Positions 25,348-34,283 of a stretch of DNA of 64,000 nt are shown here, piece after piece. The stretch covers positions 1,922,001 to 1,986,000 of the forward strand of contig NZ_CP047025.1 of assembly GCF_009796845.1 (NCBI RefSeq), in the 5' to 3' direction. The notes under the pieces are model-generated. The model did not search any database, was not told the origin of the DNA, and saw only the letters and a list, made by a program, of their open reading frames with translations. Source of the stretch: Cobetia sp. L2A1. GTDB lineage: Bacteria; Pseudomonadota; Gammaproteobacteria; Pseudomonadales; Halomonadaceae. Position 1 is the first letter of the stretch; every line of letters begins with the position of its first letter. The position numbers and the translations under genes are program-made.

Positions 25348-25655
25348 GGCATCTCTCATGAAGTGCTGTCTTGCGCGCAGCCGCGTAGCGCAAAGAGCGC
25401 AAAGTCGATGGGCGTAGCGGTCATCTTTCTTGAATGGCTGAGTCTGTATTTTGCAAGAAACATGCCGTAGTGGACGACGCTATAATCGGTCTATCTCGTG
25501 TAAAGGACACTGAGATAAGGACACTGGTATCCTGTGCTCATTCCTACTGCTGCACTTCTACTACACACCATTTTGAAGGCGGTGAAGGTGGTTTTAGAAG
25601 GGTAGGCAGTCCCACCGTATTTCGCATCAGGCACGATGAGGGAGACCCCGACGTC
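25348..25655. promoter_or_regulatory. Divergent promoter region between DUF3305 and fdhD
   Basis: 308 bp without a convincing gene. TATAAT at 25481-25486 is a good -10 for fdhD, but no -35 box stands at the right distance. A purine-rich leader and a GAGGGAG site precede the fdhD start. A Mo-cofactor riboswitch was looked for and is not supported. Confidence 0.45.
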
Positions 25656-26564
25656 ATGAAGACTTCCGTACGGCCTGCGATTAGTCATGCCAAGCTGCCG
25701 ACTACGTTAGATATCGAAGTGATGGATGAGCGTGGCCAGCAATTTCAGCAATCAATTGCGGCTGAACGCTCACTTACCATTTATCTCAATCGACGTGAAA
25801 TCGTCACGCTGATGACTCTGGGAGCCGAGCCGGAGGCTCTGGTTGCTGGCTATCTACGCAATCAGGGATTGTTGGGGGAGCTTGAGGATCTTGAGGCACT
25901 GCAGGTGGACTGGGAGGTCGAGAGCGCCTCGGTCGTGACACGCTATCTGCCAGATGATATCGAGCAGCGGCTTGGCAAGCGTACCGTGACGACAGGCTGT
26001 GGCCAAGGCACGGTATTTGGCAATCTGCTGGAGCGTCAATCGCTCGCCGCGTTGGATTCACGATCCTTCAGTCAGGCGCAGCTCTATCGATTGCTCGATG
26101 CGTTGGCCGCACACAATGCCACGTATCGTAAGGCAGGTGCCGTGCATGGTTGCGCATTGTGCCGTGATGATGAGGTACTGGCCTTCATTGAGGATGTCGG
26201 GCGGCACAATGCAGTCGATACGCTGGCAGGCTTGAGCTGGCTATCGCCGTTGGATGAAAGTGCGCTGAATTACTCCGGAGCCAACATCTTCTATACCACA
26301 GGTCGATTGACGTCGGAGATGGTGCTCAAGGTCGCCCAAGCCGGTATTTCCGTATTGGTGTCGCGCTCTGGTGTGACACAAAAAGGCGTTGAATTGGCGA
26401 GTCGTTTTGGTGTGCTGTTGATTGCGCGCGCCAAGGGCATGCACTTTCAGGCCATTGATCCTGTTGGTCGGCTGGTACTGGACGCCATCCCGCCACTGCG
26501 CGCGGCGGATGTCGCAAAGGCTGCTGGAAAAATTGTCGCCAAGGAGCAGGGAGGCAAGCCATGA
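25656..26564 (+). CDS. fdhD: Formate dehydrogenase sulfurtransferase FdhD
   Basis: About 302 residues. FdhD passes sulfur from a cysteine desulfurase to the Mo cofactor of formate dehydrogenase. Seen: YLNRREIVTLMTLGAEPEALVAGYLRNQGLL, the Cys loop TTGCGQGTVFG, the HGCALCRDDEVLAFIEDVGRHNAVD block, and FYTTGRLTSEMVLKVAQAGI. The usual CxxC loop is reduced to one Cys (GCGQG), a form I associate with this FDH cluster type. Start at 25656 preceded by GAGGGAG. It is divergent from DUF3305 and overlaps the regulator gene downstream (ATGA). Confidence 0.92.
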   Translation: MKTSVRPAISHAKLPTTLDIEVMDERGQQFQQSIAAERSLTIYLNRREIVTLMTLGAEPEALVAGYLRNQGLLGELEDLEALQVDWEVESASVVTRYLPDDIEQRLGKRTVTTGCGQGTVFGNLLERQSLAALDSRSFSQAQLYRLLDALAAHNATYRKAGAVHGCALCRDDEVLAFIEDVGRHNAVDTLAGLSWLSPLDESALNYSGANIFYTTGRLTSEMVLKVAQAGISVLVSRSGVTQKGVELASRFGVLLIARAKGMHFQAIDPVGRLVLDAIPPLRAADVAKAAGKIVAKEQGGKP

Positions 26565-27526
26565 ATCAACCTGTTGCCCCGACATCACCGCTCGCATCCG
26601 CCGCTGCGCCCGTGAGCCATGACAATCCGTTCCTGACGGTACAAGAAGTAGCCAAGCTGTTGCACCTCAATGAGAAGAAGATTTACCAGCTGGCGAGTGA
26701 CGGCACCATGCCGGCGACCAAGGTGACCGGAAAGTGGCTATTCCCGCGTCGGCTGGTAGAGCAGTGGATACTCGAGTCAAGCCATCATGGTGTGCTCGCA
26801 GACCGGCTCATGCTTACCGGCAGCGATGATCCATTGCTGGCGGCACTCTCCATGCGCCTTAACCAGCAGCATGGCGGCAGTGCTTTTTACGGCATGAGCG
26901 TCACGGGAACACGGTTGGGTCTGGATTTGCTCAGCCAGGGACGAGCGGATGTCTGTGCCATTCACTGGGGGCGGGCAGAAGAAGCGGCGTTGCGTCATCC
27001 TGCGCTGATCCGAGGGCATGATGGCTATCGGCAGTGGGTGCTCGTCAGATTGGCACGCCGCACACAGGGCTTGATCATTCGCAACGAAGACCGCCATCTG
27101 CCAGTGGAGCCTAGTGGGCTTTTCGGTGCACAACGGCGCTGGGCTGTCCGGCAGGAAGGGGCGGGATCTCAGCGTTTCCTGCAGGAGTGGTTGTCGGGTC
27201 ATCAAATGCGTCCCGAGCAGCTCAATACGCTCGCCATTGCATACTCGGAGCGTGAAGTTGCTTCACTCGTGGCACGAGGTGAGGTCGATGTCGGACCTGG
27301 AACCTTGTCGGCCGCCAACGAGTTTGGACTTGGCTTCGTGCCTGTCTGTGAAGAGGCGTTTGATCTTGTCGTACCGCGCAATGTTTATTTCCGCGACTTG
27401 TTTCAAGGCATGCTTCGCTATCTCACTACCCCCAATGGCATTCAACTAGCTCAGTCACTGGGAGGATATGATCTTCGTGAGTGCGGTCAGTTGATCTGGC
27501 GCGGTGATGCGACACAACACGACTGA
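26561..27526 (+). CDS. DNA-binding regulator with excisionase-type HTH and substrate-binding-like domain
   Basis: 321 residues. Residues 24-70 (FLTVQEVAKLLHLNEKKIYQLASDGTMP...GKWLFPRRLVEQWI) are an excisionase/MerR-like winged helix. The rest resembles a type II periplasmic-binding fold of the PBP_like type (LMLTGSDDPLLAALSMRL, GSAFYGMSVTGTRLGLDLLSQGRADVCAIHWG, IAYSEREVASLVARGEVDVGPGT) without an export signal. Such domains bind small anions including molybdate or tungstate, so it may tie fdh expression to metal supply (inference). Translationally coupled to fdhD by ATGA; a strong terminator follows. Confidence 0.83.
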   Translation: MNQPVAPTSPLASAAAPVSHDNPFLTVQEVAKLLHLNEKKIYQLASDGTMPATKVTGKWLFPRRLVEQWILESSHHGVLADRLMLTGSDDPLLAALSMRLNQQHGGSAFYGMSVTGTRLGLDLLSQGRADVCAIHWGRAEEAALRHPALIRGHDGYRQWVLVRLARRTQGLIIRNEDRHLPVEPSGLFGAQRRWAVRQEGAGSQRFLQEWLSGHQMRPEQLNTLAIAYSEREVASLVARGEVDVGPGTLSAANEFGLGFVPVCEEAFDLVVPRNVYFRDLFQGMLRYLTTPNGIQLAQSLGGYDLRECGQLIWRGDATQHD

Positions 27527-27606
27527 TTATCCTGAACTCAGGGCATGAAGCCGTCGGACCTAGAGCACTGAAAATCAAGCTGGGCACGTTCAGAGTCAAG
27601 ATAGAT

Positions 27607-27644
27607 AAAAGCGCCCACTAGCGAATCGCTAATAGGCGCTTTTT
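27607..27644. terminator. Terminator after the fdhD-regulator operon
   Basis: AAAAGCGCC/GGCGCTTTT outer stem and TAGCGA/TCGCTA inner stem with a T-run after it. Symmetry lets it also end the facing XRE-cupin transcript. Confidence 0.85.
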
Positions 27645-27753
27645 GTTGTCTGTGCTGCCGGGGTTTCATTCTCATGTTTTTATTGAGAAAAAATTCTCGC
27701 TGTTATATTGCGATGTTAAAACCACTTAGCCGTTAGCCATCTGGAGAGAATGA

Positions 27754-28386
27754 TTAGTCGGCATCAGTTCGAGTGCAGACAGATAACACCACGGCATCAT
27801 CTTCACTGGTGGAAACCAGTGCATGTCCCATGTCTGAGTCGAAGTAGATACTGTCGCCCTGGTTGAGTACGAGAGGTTCATAGAACTCCGAGTAAAGCTG
27901 AATGCTGCCTTCCAGCACCATCAGAAATTCCTCGCCATCATGACGCACCCAGTCCGGGAAATCGTCAAAACTGCGTGCGCGAACACGTGTCTTGAAGGGA
28001 ATCATGCGTTTTTGAGCGAGCTGCCAGGAGAGCAGTTCATGCTCGTAGGTGGGGGTCGGATGACTCTTGCCATCCCCCACGCGCGTGAGATCTCGCCGGC
28101 CAAGAGTACCGCTCTGACGCTTGGGGGGGCTCAGTAACTGGGGTAGATCGATATTGAGCCCGCTGATCAGTTTCTGCACCGCGGTGAAGGTCGGCGATAT
28201 CTGTTCGTTCTCGATCTTGGACAGCGTAGAGCGAGCCAGTCCGGTGCGTTGGCTGACATCCTCCAGGGTCCAGTGATTGGAGAGCCGGATTTGCTTGACG
28301 CGCTCACCAAGCTTGAGGGGTTCTACAAAGGGCTTACGGCCGGAGGCGATTCGAACGGCTGCATCCTTGTCAGTGGGTGTGCTCAT
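27754..28386 (-). CDS. XRE-family transcriptional regulator with C-terminal cupin
   Basis: About 210 residues. The helix-turn-helix is GERVKQIRLSNHWTLEDVSQRTGLARSTLSKIENEQISPTF (residues 26-66). A cupin follows: VRARSFDDFPDWVRHDGEEFLMVLEGSIQLYSEFYEPLVLNQGDSIYFDSDMGHALVS, with HxxEE-like metal-binding residues. Relatives control polyamine, amino acid or organic-acid catabolism and usually repress themselves. Start at 28386 is chosen by homology of the N terminus; an upstream ATG at 28422 is possible. Two GTTTCC-type palindromes lie just upstream. Same strand as the deacetylase gene, 178 bp downstream of it. Confidence 0.82.
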   Translation of the reverse strand: MSTPTDKDAAVRIASGRKPFVEPLKLGERVKQIRLSNHWTLEDVSQRTGLARSTLSKIENEQISPTFTAVQKLISGLNIDLPQLLSPPKRQSGTLGRRDLTRVGDGKSHPTPTYEHELLSWQLAQKRMIPFKTRVRARSFDDFPDWVRHDGEEFLMVLEGSIQLYSEFYEPLVLNQGDSIYFDSDMGHALVSTSEDDAVVLSVCTRTDAD

Positions 28387-28424
28387 GAGGGCTTCGCTGT
28401 GATCAGTGGCGCTGGCGGCCATAT

Positions 28425-28440
28425 GTTTACTATAGGAAAC
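28425..28440. promoter_or_regulatory. Candidate operator of the XRE-cupin regulator
   Basis: GTTTACTATAGGAAAC is a near-perfect palindrome (GTTT[A/C]C-TATA-GGAAAC) lying 39 bp upstream of the chosen start and directly before the alternative start. Position and symmetry suit autoregulation. Confidence 0.5.
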
Positions 28441-28540
28441 TTTTTCGCCAGCTTATCACGAATGGAAAATCACGCAGAGCCTCGAAAGTCATGCGCATTG
28501 CTACCAGCGACAGTGAAAATGGTGTTTTGGACATCGTTGA

Positions 28541-28562
28541 CGTTTCCTGCACAAGGGAAACG
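28541..28562. promoter_or_regulatory. Second GTTTCC palindrome between the deacetylase and XRE-cupin genes
   Basis: CGTTTCC and GGAAACG are perfect 7-bp arms around TGCACAAG. The half-site matches that of the 28425 palindrome; spacing differs (8 against 4 bases). No T-tract, so an operator is likelier than a terminator. Confidence 0.45.
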
Positions 28563-28564
28563 AT

Positions 28565-29638
28565 TTAGAACAATGGATGTTCACGATCGCTGCGCGTATC
28601 ACTGGTCGCGGGATTGGAGTTGGGAGTGAGGGGAGTATTACCCATCCTGCGAGTAATGCCTGTCTTGGGGGTAAGGTGTGAAGTGGTTGATAAGCCATCT
28701 TCCATCGGCAACCCGACCAGCGCCTTGACGTGCGCTTCGGCACTTCGCCCAAGCGCGTCTAGACAGTAGCCTCCTTCCAATACCGAGACGATACGACCGT
28801 GGCAATGGCGTCGTGCGACATCCATTGCGAGGCGGGTGATCCAATAATAGTCATCGTCTTCCAGACATAATTCTGCCATCGGATCTTCACGGTGTGCGTC
28901 AAAGCCGGCGGAGATCATGATCAGCTCCGGTTTGAAGTCATCGAGACGCTTCAGCCACTGAGCTTCTATGGCGTGTCGAAAGACAAGGGAGCCGCTGCCT
29001 TCGTCCAATGGGGTGTTGTGAATATGCTCCCAGCTGCTTTCCAGATAGCGCCACGGATACATGGCTGTCTGGAAAGATGAGCACACAAGGGTGTCTGGGT
29101 CGTGTTTGAAAATATCGACCGTGCCATTGCCCTGATGCACGTCAAAATCAAGGATGGCGATGCGTTTCACGCCGTACTGCTGGCGCGCATGCAATGCCCC
29201 TACTGCCACATTGTTATAGAAGCAGAAGCCCATGGCATCGGTACGTTCTGCATGATGCCCAGGGGGGCGTACCGCACAGAAAACGTTGTCAGCTTGATTT
29301 CGCATGACCTGATCTACACCGCGCACGACTGCACCTGCGGCTAGACGCGCTGCTATCAGGCTATCGGAACACATCAGTGTGTCGTCATTGAGAGCGAGCA
29401 ACTGGCCATTCTGAGGTGGGCACTTCTCCAGCGCTTGCAGGTGACGCATCGGGTGTACGCGGGCAAGTTGCTCAAGCGTTGCTGCTCTGGCGCTATATTG
29501 CTGCACATGCTGAATGACTCCGCTTAGCGCGAGGCGTCGTTCGATGGCTTGTAGGCGCAATGGGCTTTCTGGGTGGGTAGGCCCCATGAAGTGGTTAGAA
29601 CAGTCGCTATGAGTAATGTATGAGGTGATCATCGGCAT
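28565..29638 (-). CDS. Histone deacetylase family (AcuC/HDAC-like) zinc deacetylase
   Basis: About 357 residues. Class II-like HDAC motifs are THPESPLRLQAIERRL, RPPGHHAERTDAMGFCFYNNVAVGA (catalytic His pair), ILDFDVHQGNGT (zinc Asp and His), ISAGFDAHREDPMAELCL (zinc Asp) and SVLEGGYCLDALGRS. The family removes acetyl groups from lysine or acetylated polyamines. The start at 29638 (GAGCGGG upstream) or Met at 29632 gives the family N terminus MITSYITHSDCSNHFMGP. It is divergent from the Pat-type acetyltransferase gene, suggesting a reversible-acetylation pair; an acetylpolyamine substrate is the main alternative. Confidence 0.88.
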   Translation of the reverse strand: MPMITSYITHSDCSNHFMGPTHPESPLRLQAIERRLALSGVIQHVQQYSARAATLEQLARVHPMRHLQALEKCPPQNGQLLALNDDTLMCSDSLIAARLAAGAVVRGVDQVMRNQADNVFCAVRPPGHHAERTDAMGFCFYNNVAVGALHARQQYGVKRIAILDFDVHQGNGTVDIFKHDPDTLVCSSFQTAMYPWRYLESSWEHIHNTPLDEGSGSLVFRHAIEAQWLKRLDDFKPELIMISAGFDAHREDPMAELCLEDDDYYWITRLAMDVARRHCHGRIVSVLEGGYCLDALGRSAEAHVKALVGLPMEDGLSTTSHLTPKTGITRRMGNTPLTPNSNPATSDTRSDREHPLF

Positions 29639-29899
29639 GCCCGCTCGCAAAACGCTTGTCATAATGCAAAGTATAGACACTACATTAGGAGCCGAGCGCT
29701 GCGCGGGATAGTGGCAGATGGTCTAGCGCGGCGTGTTCTGGCTTCCGAGACTCTGCAAAATCTGCGTTATCGCTACCGTGTTGCAGTCGAGCCACATGCA
29801 TTGAATGGATTTATCCGATGCGTGTGGCTGTTCAGAGGACGTTGTTCACGGCATGCTGAGATGAAGGTATTCACTATGCAGGTCTGATAGGACAAGCAC
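29639..29899. promoter_or_regulatory. Divergent promoter region for deacetylase and acetyltransferase genes
   Basis: 260 bp with no credible gene. It must hold the two divergent promoters. I could not pick out confident -35/-10 pairs or a repeated operator. Confidence 0.4.
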
Positions 29900-32806
29900 A
29901 TGAGCACGCGATTTCTGCGTAATTTCTTCGAACCCCGCAGCGTGGCGGTGATTGGCGCTTCGGAAAAGATGCACTCCCTTGGCGGACAGGTACTCAGGAA
30001 TCTATTGGAGGGGGGGTTCAAGGGCACCCTCGAGGTCGTCAACCCAAAGGGATATGAGACGGTGCATGGTGTGAACTGTGTGCGGCGCGTGAGTGATCTA
30101 TCTCAAGTGCCGGACCTCGCTATCCTGTGCTCGCCCGCAGAGACCTTGCCGAAAATGGTGGAAAAGCTCGGGCGCTTCGGTGTGAAGGCCGCCTTGCTGA
30201 TTTCAGGTGGCGTTGCCCCTACGCCCACCAGCTCCTTTGCCAGGGCGACCGAGAAAGGCTTGGGAATGCTGACGGGTCGGGACGCTCGGTCATCGGTATC
30301 CGAAACGCCACGCTTTCATTCTGACCAGGGAGACTTGAACAGTCGCTTGCTCAAGGCGGCTCGGGCCAGTGGCATTCGCCTGTTAGGTCCTGAATGCATG
30401 GGAGTCTGCGCGCCCCATAACCATCTCAATGCCTCCTTCAGTGGTCAGCCGGTGGCCAAGGGGAAGGTCGCCTATCTAGGCCAGTCCGGCATGTTGGGCA
30501 ATGCGATGATTGACTGGGCGGCAGGGCGTGGCATCGGTTTTTCTCATCTGGTGACGTTGGGCGACAGTGTCGATGTCATGTTGCCGGATCTGATTGATTA
30601 CCTGAATCAGTACGGCCCCTCCCAGGCACTGCTATTACATCTCGAACGTATCCACGACGCGATGCACTTCATGACGGCATTGCGTGAAGCATCACGTAAT
30701 CGCTTGGTACTGGCGATAAAGAGTGGTCGTACCCCAGAGGCTGATCTGTTCGGTACACATGTCACGCCTGGTGTTCCTAACCGCGATCGTATTGTTGATG
30801 CCGCATTGGCACGCGCTGGCGTGGTACGTGTCAACGATAGCGAGGACATGTTTGATGCATTGGAAACCCTGAATCGCATGAAGCCGCTGCGGGGTGATCG
30901 ATTGGCGATTGTCTCCAATGGCCTGGGCCCCGCTCTCCTCGCTATCGATAAGTTGATGGCGGGTGGCGGCAAACTAGCGGAGTTGAGCGAAGATAGCCGC
31001 CTGGCACTACTCAAAGGTGAGCTGGATGTGAGTCTACCTGGACGAAATCCAGTTGATCTTGGAGGGAATGCCACGCCGGAAGATTTTGTTGCTGCAGTGA
31101 ACATCGTCGCCAATGATCACGGGGTAGATGCAGTCCTCGTGGTGCATGCGCCAACTCGTCTTGCACCATCTCGAGTCACTGCTGAGGCGTTGATTGCTCA
31201 TCGCAAGCAATTTCGTCGCAACCTGCTGACGAGTTGGATGGGATTGGAACAGGCACTGGCGGCACGCCATGAGTGTCATCTCGCCGGCATTCCTACCTAT
31301 CTTTCGCCTGAAAAGGGCGTCAAAGCCTTCCTGCAGATGGTCGATTACCATCGGGTGCAGTCACTGCTGCAACAAACGCCGCCCAGCTTATCGTTCTCTA
31401 CTACCGGCGAAATACGCGCCTGTGCCCACGACCTGGTGCACAGTGCGCGTCGCGCGGGACGTGAGTGGCTGACACACTCGGAAACGGCTCATGTCCTGGA
31501 GACCTACGGCATTACCACTGCTCCCAGTCGCTATGTCGCCGATGCATCAGAAGGCGCGCGCGCGGTACAGGAGCTACAGCGTAGCGCCAGGCAGGATGAT
31601 CTTCCGGACCGCAATGGCCCCTATGCGCTGCGCGTTGTACATGAACACAACAGTCAGCCTTTCCGCTATCGGCGTTACCCTCAGCGACTGTCGTCAGGTG
31701 TGGTGCAGGATCTCGCTGGACCTGAAGATATCGCGCTGGCCATTCGGCGCATCACTAACAAGGTAGCGGAGCGTGATGTCGAGCAGGGGCGCAGCGGTAG
31801 TGCGACAACGCGTATCCACGAGTTCTGTCTGCAGCCGATGCAGCGAGGTAAGCATTCATTGCAATTGAGTGCTGGCATCACGCGGGATGACGAGTTTGGG
31901 CCTGTCGTGGTGTTTGGTCTCGGCGGCTACAAGGTCAATGTGCTGGCAGACCGGCAGGTTGCGCTACCTCCGCTCAACATGACGCTCGCACGAGAACTGA
32001 TTTCACGCAGTCACGCCTCCCGGTTGATTGCAGAGCATTCACCCGATCCAGAACGTGATTTCTTACGGTTATGCACCTTTTTGGTCAAATTGGCACAACT
32101 GGCATCGGATTTGCCTGATATTTGTGGGTTGGAAATCAATCCGTTATTGCTCAATCGTGACGAGGCGGTGGCTGTCGACTTTACGCTGGATCTCGGCAAG
32201 CCAGCGCGTTTCGCGATCATGCCGTATCCAGAGGAGTTGCGAGAATCCTTTCAGTTGGAAAGTGGCATGCAGGTCGAGGTGCGTCCGATAAGAGGCGAAG
32301 ATGCCCCGCTGATTACGGCGTTCCATGCGCGTTTATCGGAAGAGAGTATTCGGTTTCGCTACTTCCATCATAAGGCTGACCTTAGTCAGCGTGATCTGGC
32401 GCTGCTTGCCCAAATCAATTATGACCGTCAGATGGCCTTCATTGCCGAGCGAGACGTACAGGAGAGTTCCGGCGATGCACCGCGGCGGGAAATGCTTGGA
32501 GTGGTGCGTGTGTGGAACGATCCAGACAATATCCGTACTGAATTCTCGGTCATCATTCGTGATGACCTTCAAGGAGAAGGGATAGGGCGGTTGTTGATGG
32601 AAAAGATGCTGCGTTACTGCCGTTCGCTGGGCACGCTGGAGATGGTGGGCAAGATCATGATCGATAATCATCCCATGCGTGCACTGATGAAACACCTCGG
32701 ATTTACGTGCCGATATAACATGGAAGAGCAGGTGATCGATGCCAGTATTCGGCTCAACGAGCCGATGAATGACTGGCAGCGCTTACGTCTGGAGTCCAAG
32801 GCCTGA
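29900..32806 (+). CDS. pat: Pat/YfiQ-type protein lysine acetyltransferase (ADP-forming acyl-CoA synthetase-like plus GNAT)
   Basis: 968 residues. Residues 1-480 are the CoA-binding and ligase-like domains (FFEPRSVAVIGASEKMHSLGG, VAYLGQSGMLGNAMIDWAAGRGIGFSHLVTLGD, AIVSNGLGPALLAIDKL). An ATP-grasp-like region follows (FGPVVVFGLGGYKVNVLADRQVALPPL, ICGLEINPLLLNRDEAVAVDF). The GNAT domain begins about 800 (MQVEVRPIRGEDAPLITAFHARLSEESIRFRYF, VIIRDDLQGEGIGRLLMEKML). Pat of Salmonella acetylates acetyl-CoA synthetase and other enzymes; ligase activity is lost. A 40-residue low-complexity insert sits at 106-147 inside the first domain. Longer than usual (886 in Salmonella). Confidence 0.88.
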   Translation: MSTRFLRNFFEPRSVAVIGASEKMHSLGGQVLRNLLEGGFKGTLEVVNPKGYETVHGVNCVRRVSDLSQVPDLAILCSPAETLPKMVEKLGRFGVKAALLISGGVAPTPTSSFARATEKGLGMLTGRDARSSVSETPRFHSDQGDLNSRLLKAARASGIRLLGPECMGVCAPHNHLNASFSGQPVAKGKVAYLGQSGMLGNAMIDWAAGRGIGFSHLVTLGDSVDVMLPDLIDYLNQYGPSQALLLHLERIHDAMHFMTALREASRNRLVLAIKSGRTPEADLFGTHVTPGVPNRDRIVDAALARAGVVRVNDSEDMFDALETLNRMKPLRGDRLAIVSNGLGPALLAIDKLMAGGGKLAELSEDSRLALLKGELDVSLPGRNPVDLGGNATPEDFVAAVNIVANDHGVDAVLVVHAPTRLAPSRVTAEALIAHRKQFRRNLLTSWMGLEQALAARHECHLAGIPTYLSPEKGVKAFLQMVDYHRVQSLLQQTPPSLSFSTTGEIRACAHDLVHSARRAGREWLTHSETAHVLETYGITTAPSRYVADASEGARAVQELQRSARQDDLPDRNGPYALRVVHEHNSQPFRYRRYPQRLSSGVVQDLAGPEDIALAIRRITNKVAERDVEQGRSGSATTRIHEFCLQPMQRGKHSLQLSAGITRDDEFGPVVVFGLGGYKVNVLADRQVALPPLNMTLARELISRSHASRLIAEHSPDPERDFLRLCTFLVKLAQLASDLPDICGLEINPLLLNRDEAVAVDFTLDLGKPARFAIMPYPEELRESFQLESGMQVEVRPIRGEDAPLITAFHARLSEESIRFRYFHHKADLSQRDLALLAQINYDRQMAFIAERDVQESSGDAPRREMLGVVRVWNDPDNIRTEFSVIIRDDLQGEGIGRLLMEKMLRYCRSLGTLEMVGKIMIDNHPMRALMKHLGFTCRYNMEEQVIDASIRLNEPMNDWQRLRLESKA

Positions 32807-33074
32807 GATGAGGGTGAAAGTAGTTGGTCAGGAAGTATTTCGATGTTCTACCTTCGTCGCATAATGATTTGTTTTGGTTTGAGTGAGTATCAATAACGCT
32901 GTATCATCATCACAAATATAAGAATCCTTTATAGGAATTGGCGCAGGGGATGACGTTTCGTTTTGTCAGTACGTAATATTCAGGGAAACATTGTCCTTGG
33001 TGATGATGTGAGTCTGTAGTGCGCGCTTGGCAGCCGTAGTGGTCACTTCCTGTGCCCAGACAACAGGAAAGCTA

Positions 33075-34283
33075 ATGACTGACACTCCCGATGTGAAGAT
33101 CCGGGTGCGCAATCTGAGCAAGGTGTTCGGTAATCATCCGAGCAAAGCGCTCGCACTGCGTGACCAGGGTCTCAAGCGCCCTGAAATTCATGAGAAGACT
33201 GGCCAGACACTCGGGCTTTCCAATGTTGATTTCGACGTCATGGAAGGCGAGCTTCTCGTCATCATGGGCCTCTCAGGTTCTGGTAAATCGACGCTTATCC
33301 GTTGCCTAAATCGTCTGATTGATCCCACCGAAGGCGAGATCATTATCGATGGCCAGGATGTGGCCAAGTTGGATGAAAAGTCATTGCTTCAATGTCGTCG
33401 TAAACACTTCTCAATGGTCTTTCAGAATTTTGCGCTATTTCCTCACCGCACAGTGCAGCAGAACGCTGAATTTGGTTTGGAAGTGCGTGGTGAAAGCAAG
33501 GAAGTCTGCTTTCAGCGTGGTCGTGATGCGCTCAAGCAGGTTGGCCTGGATGGTTGGGAGGATTCTTATCCCAGTCAGCTTTCGGGCGGGATGCAGCAGC
33601 GAGTAGGACTGGCACGGGCACTGGCGAATGACTCGACCGTACTGCTCATGGATGAGGCATTCTCTGCGCTTGATCCGCTGATTCGCAAGGATATGCAGCA
33701 GGAGCTACTGGCGCTGCAGCACAAGATGAAGAAGACCACGATCTTCATCACTCATGACCTTGACGAAGCACTTTCCATCGGAGATCGCATCATTTTGCTG
33801 AAGGATGGTGAGATTGTGCAGATAGGCTCTCCCGAAAGCATTCTTACCAATCCAGCCAACGACTATGTCGCGCGCTTTGTCGAAGGCGTGGACATGTCAC
33901 GTATCTTGACGGCTCGGTCCGCCATGACCGATGTGCGTGCGACAGCGCGTGATGACGATGGTCCTCGCACGGTATTACGCAAGATGGGTGAGAATGGGCT
34001 GAATAGCCTCTTTGTGGTGCGCCGTGATCGCACTTTGCTTGGCATTATCACTGCAGAAGATGCTGAACGTGCGGTGCGTGAAAACCTGACAGACCTGACC
34101 GAGCTGATCCACTCTGATTGTTGCAAGGTCTCTCCTGATGAGCCGTTGCATAATCTGTTTGCACTGTTTGCCGGACACCACAACCCGTTGGCGGTAGTGG
34201 ATGAGCAGTCACGACTGTTGGGTGTGGTGGTCAAAGGGTCCGTACTGGCTGAGTTGGCCGAAGCAGGGGAGGCACAGGCATGA
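33075..34283 (+). CDS. proV: Glycine betaine/proline ABC transporter ATP-binding subunit ProV
   Basis: 402 residues. ATPase motifs: Walker A GLSGSGKST, Q-loop VFQNFALFPHRTV, signature LSGGMQQRVGLARAL, Walker B VLLMDEAFSALDP and switch His in FITHDLDEA. The N-terminal insert KALALRDQGLKRPEIHEKTGQTLGL is typical of ProV/OpuAA. Residues 285-400 hold two CBS domains (VLRKMGENGLNSLFVVRRDRTLLGIITAEDA; AGHHNPLAVVDEQSRLLGVVVKG), which sense ionic strength or nucleotides in this family. Start at 33075 follows CAGGAAAGC. ATGA overlap with proW. Confidence 0.93.
   Translation: MTDTPDVKIRVRNLSKVFGNHPSKALALRDQGLKRPEIHEKTGQTLGLSNVDFDVMEGELLVIMGLSGSGKSTLIRCLNRLIDPTEGEIIIDGQDVAKLDEKSLLQCRRKHFSMVFQNFALFPHRTVQQNAEFGLEVRGESKEVCFQRGRDALKQVGLDGWEDSYPSQLSGGMQQRVGLARALANDSTVLLMDEAFSALDPLIRKDMQQELLALQHKMKKTTIFITHDLDEALSIGDRIILLKDGEIVQIGSPESILTNPANDYVARFVEGVDMSRILTARSAMTDVRATARDDDGPRTVLRKMGENGLNSLFVVRRDRTLLGIITAEDAERAVRENLTDLTELIHSDCCKVSPDEPLHNLFALFAGHHNPLAVVDEQSRLLGVVVKGSVLAELAEAGEAQA

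Noticed and set aside
25348-25655. Possible molybdenum cofactor riboswitch upstream of fdhD
   Set aside because: GGCGGTGAAGG and related purine-rich pieces are present, but I could not fold the conserved core; not supported.
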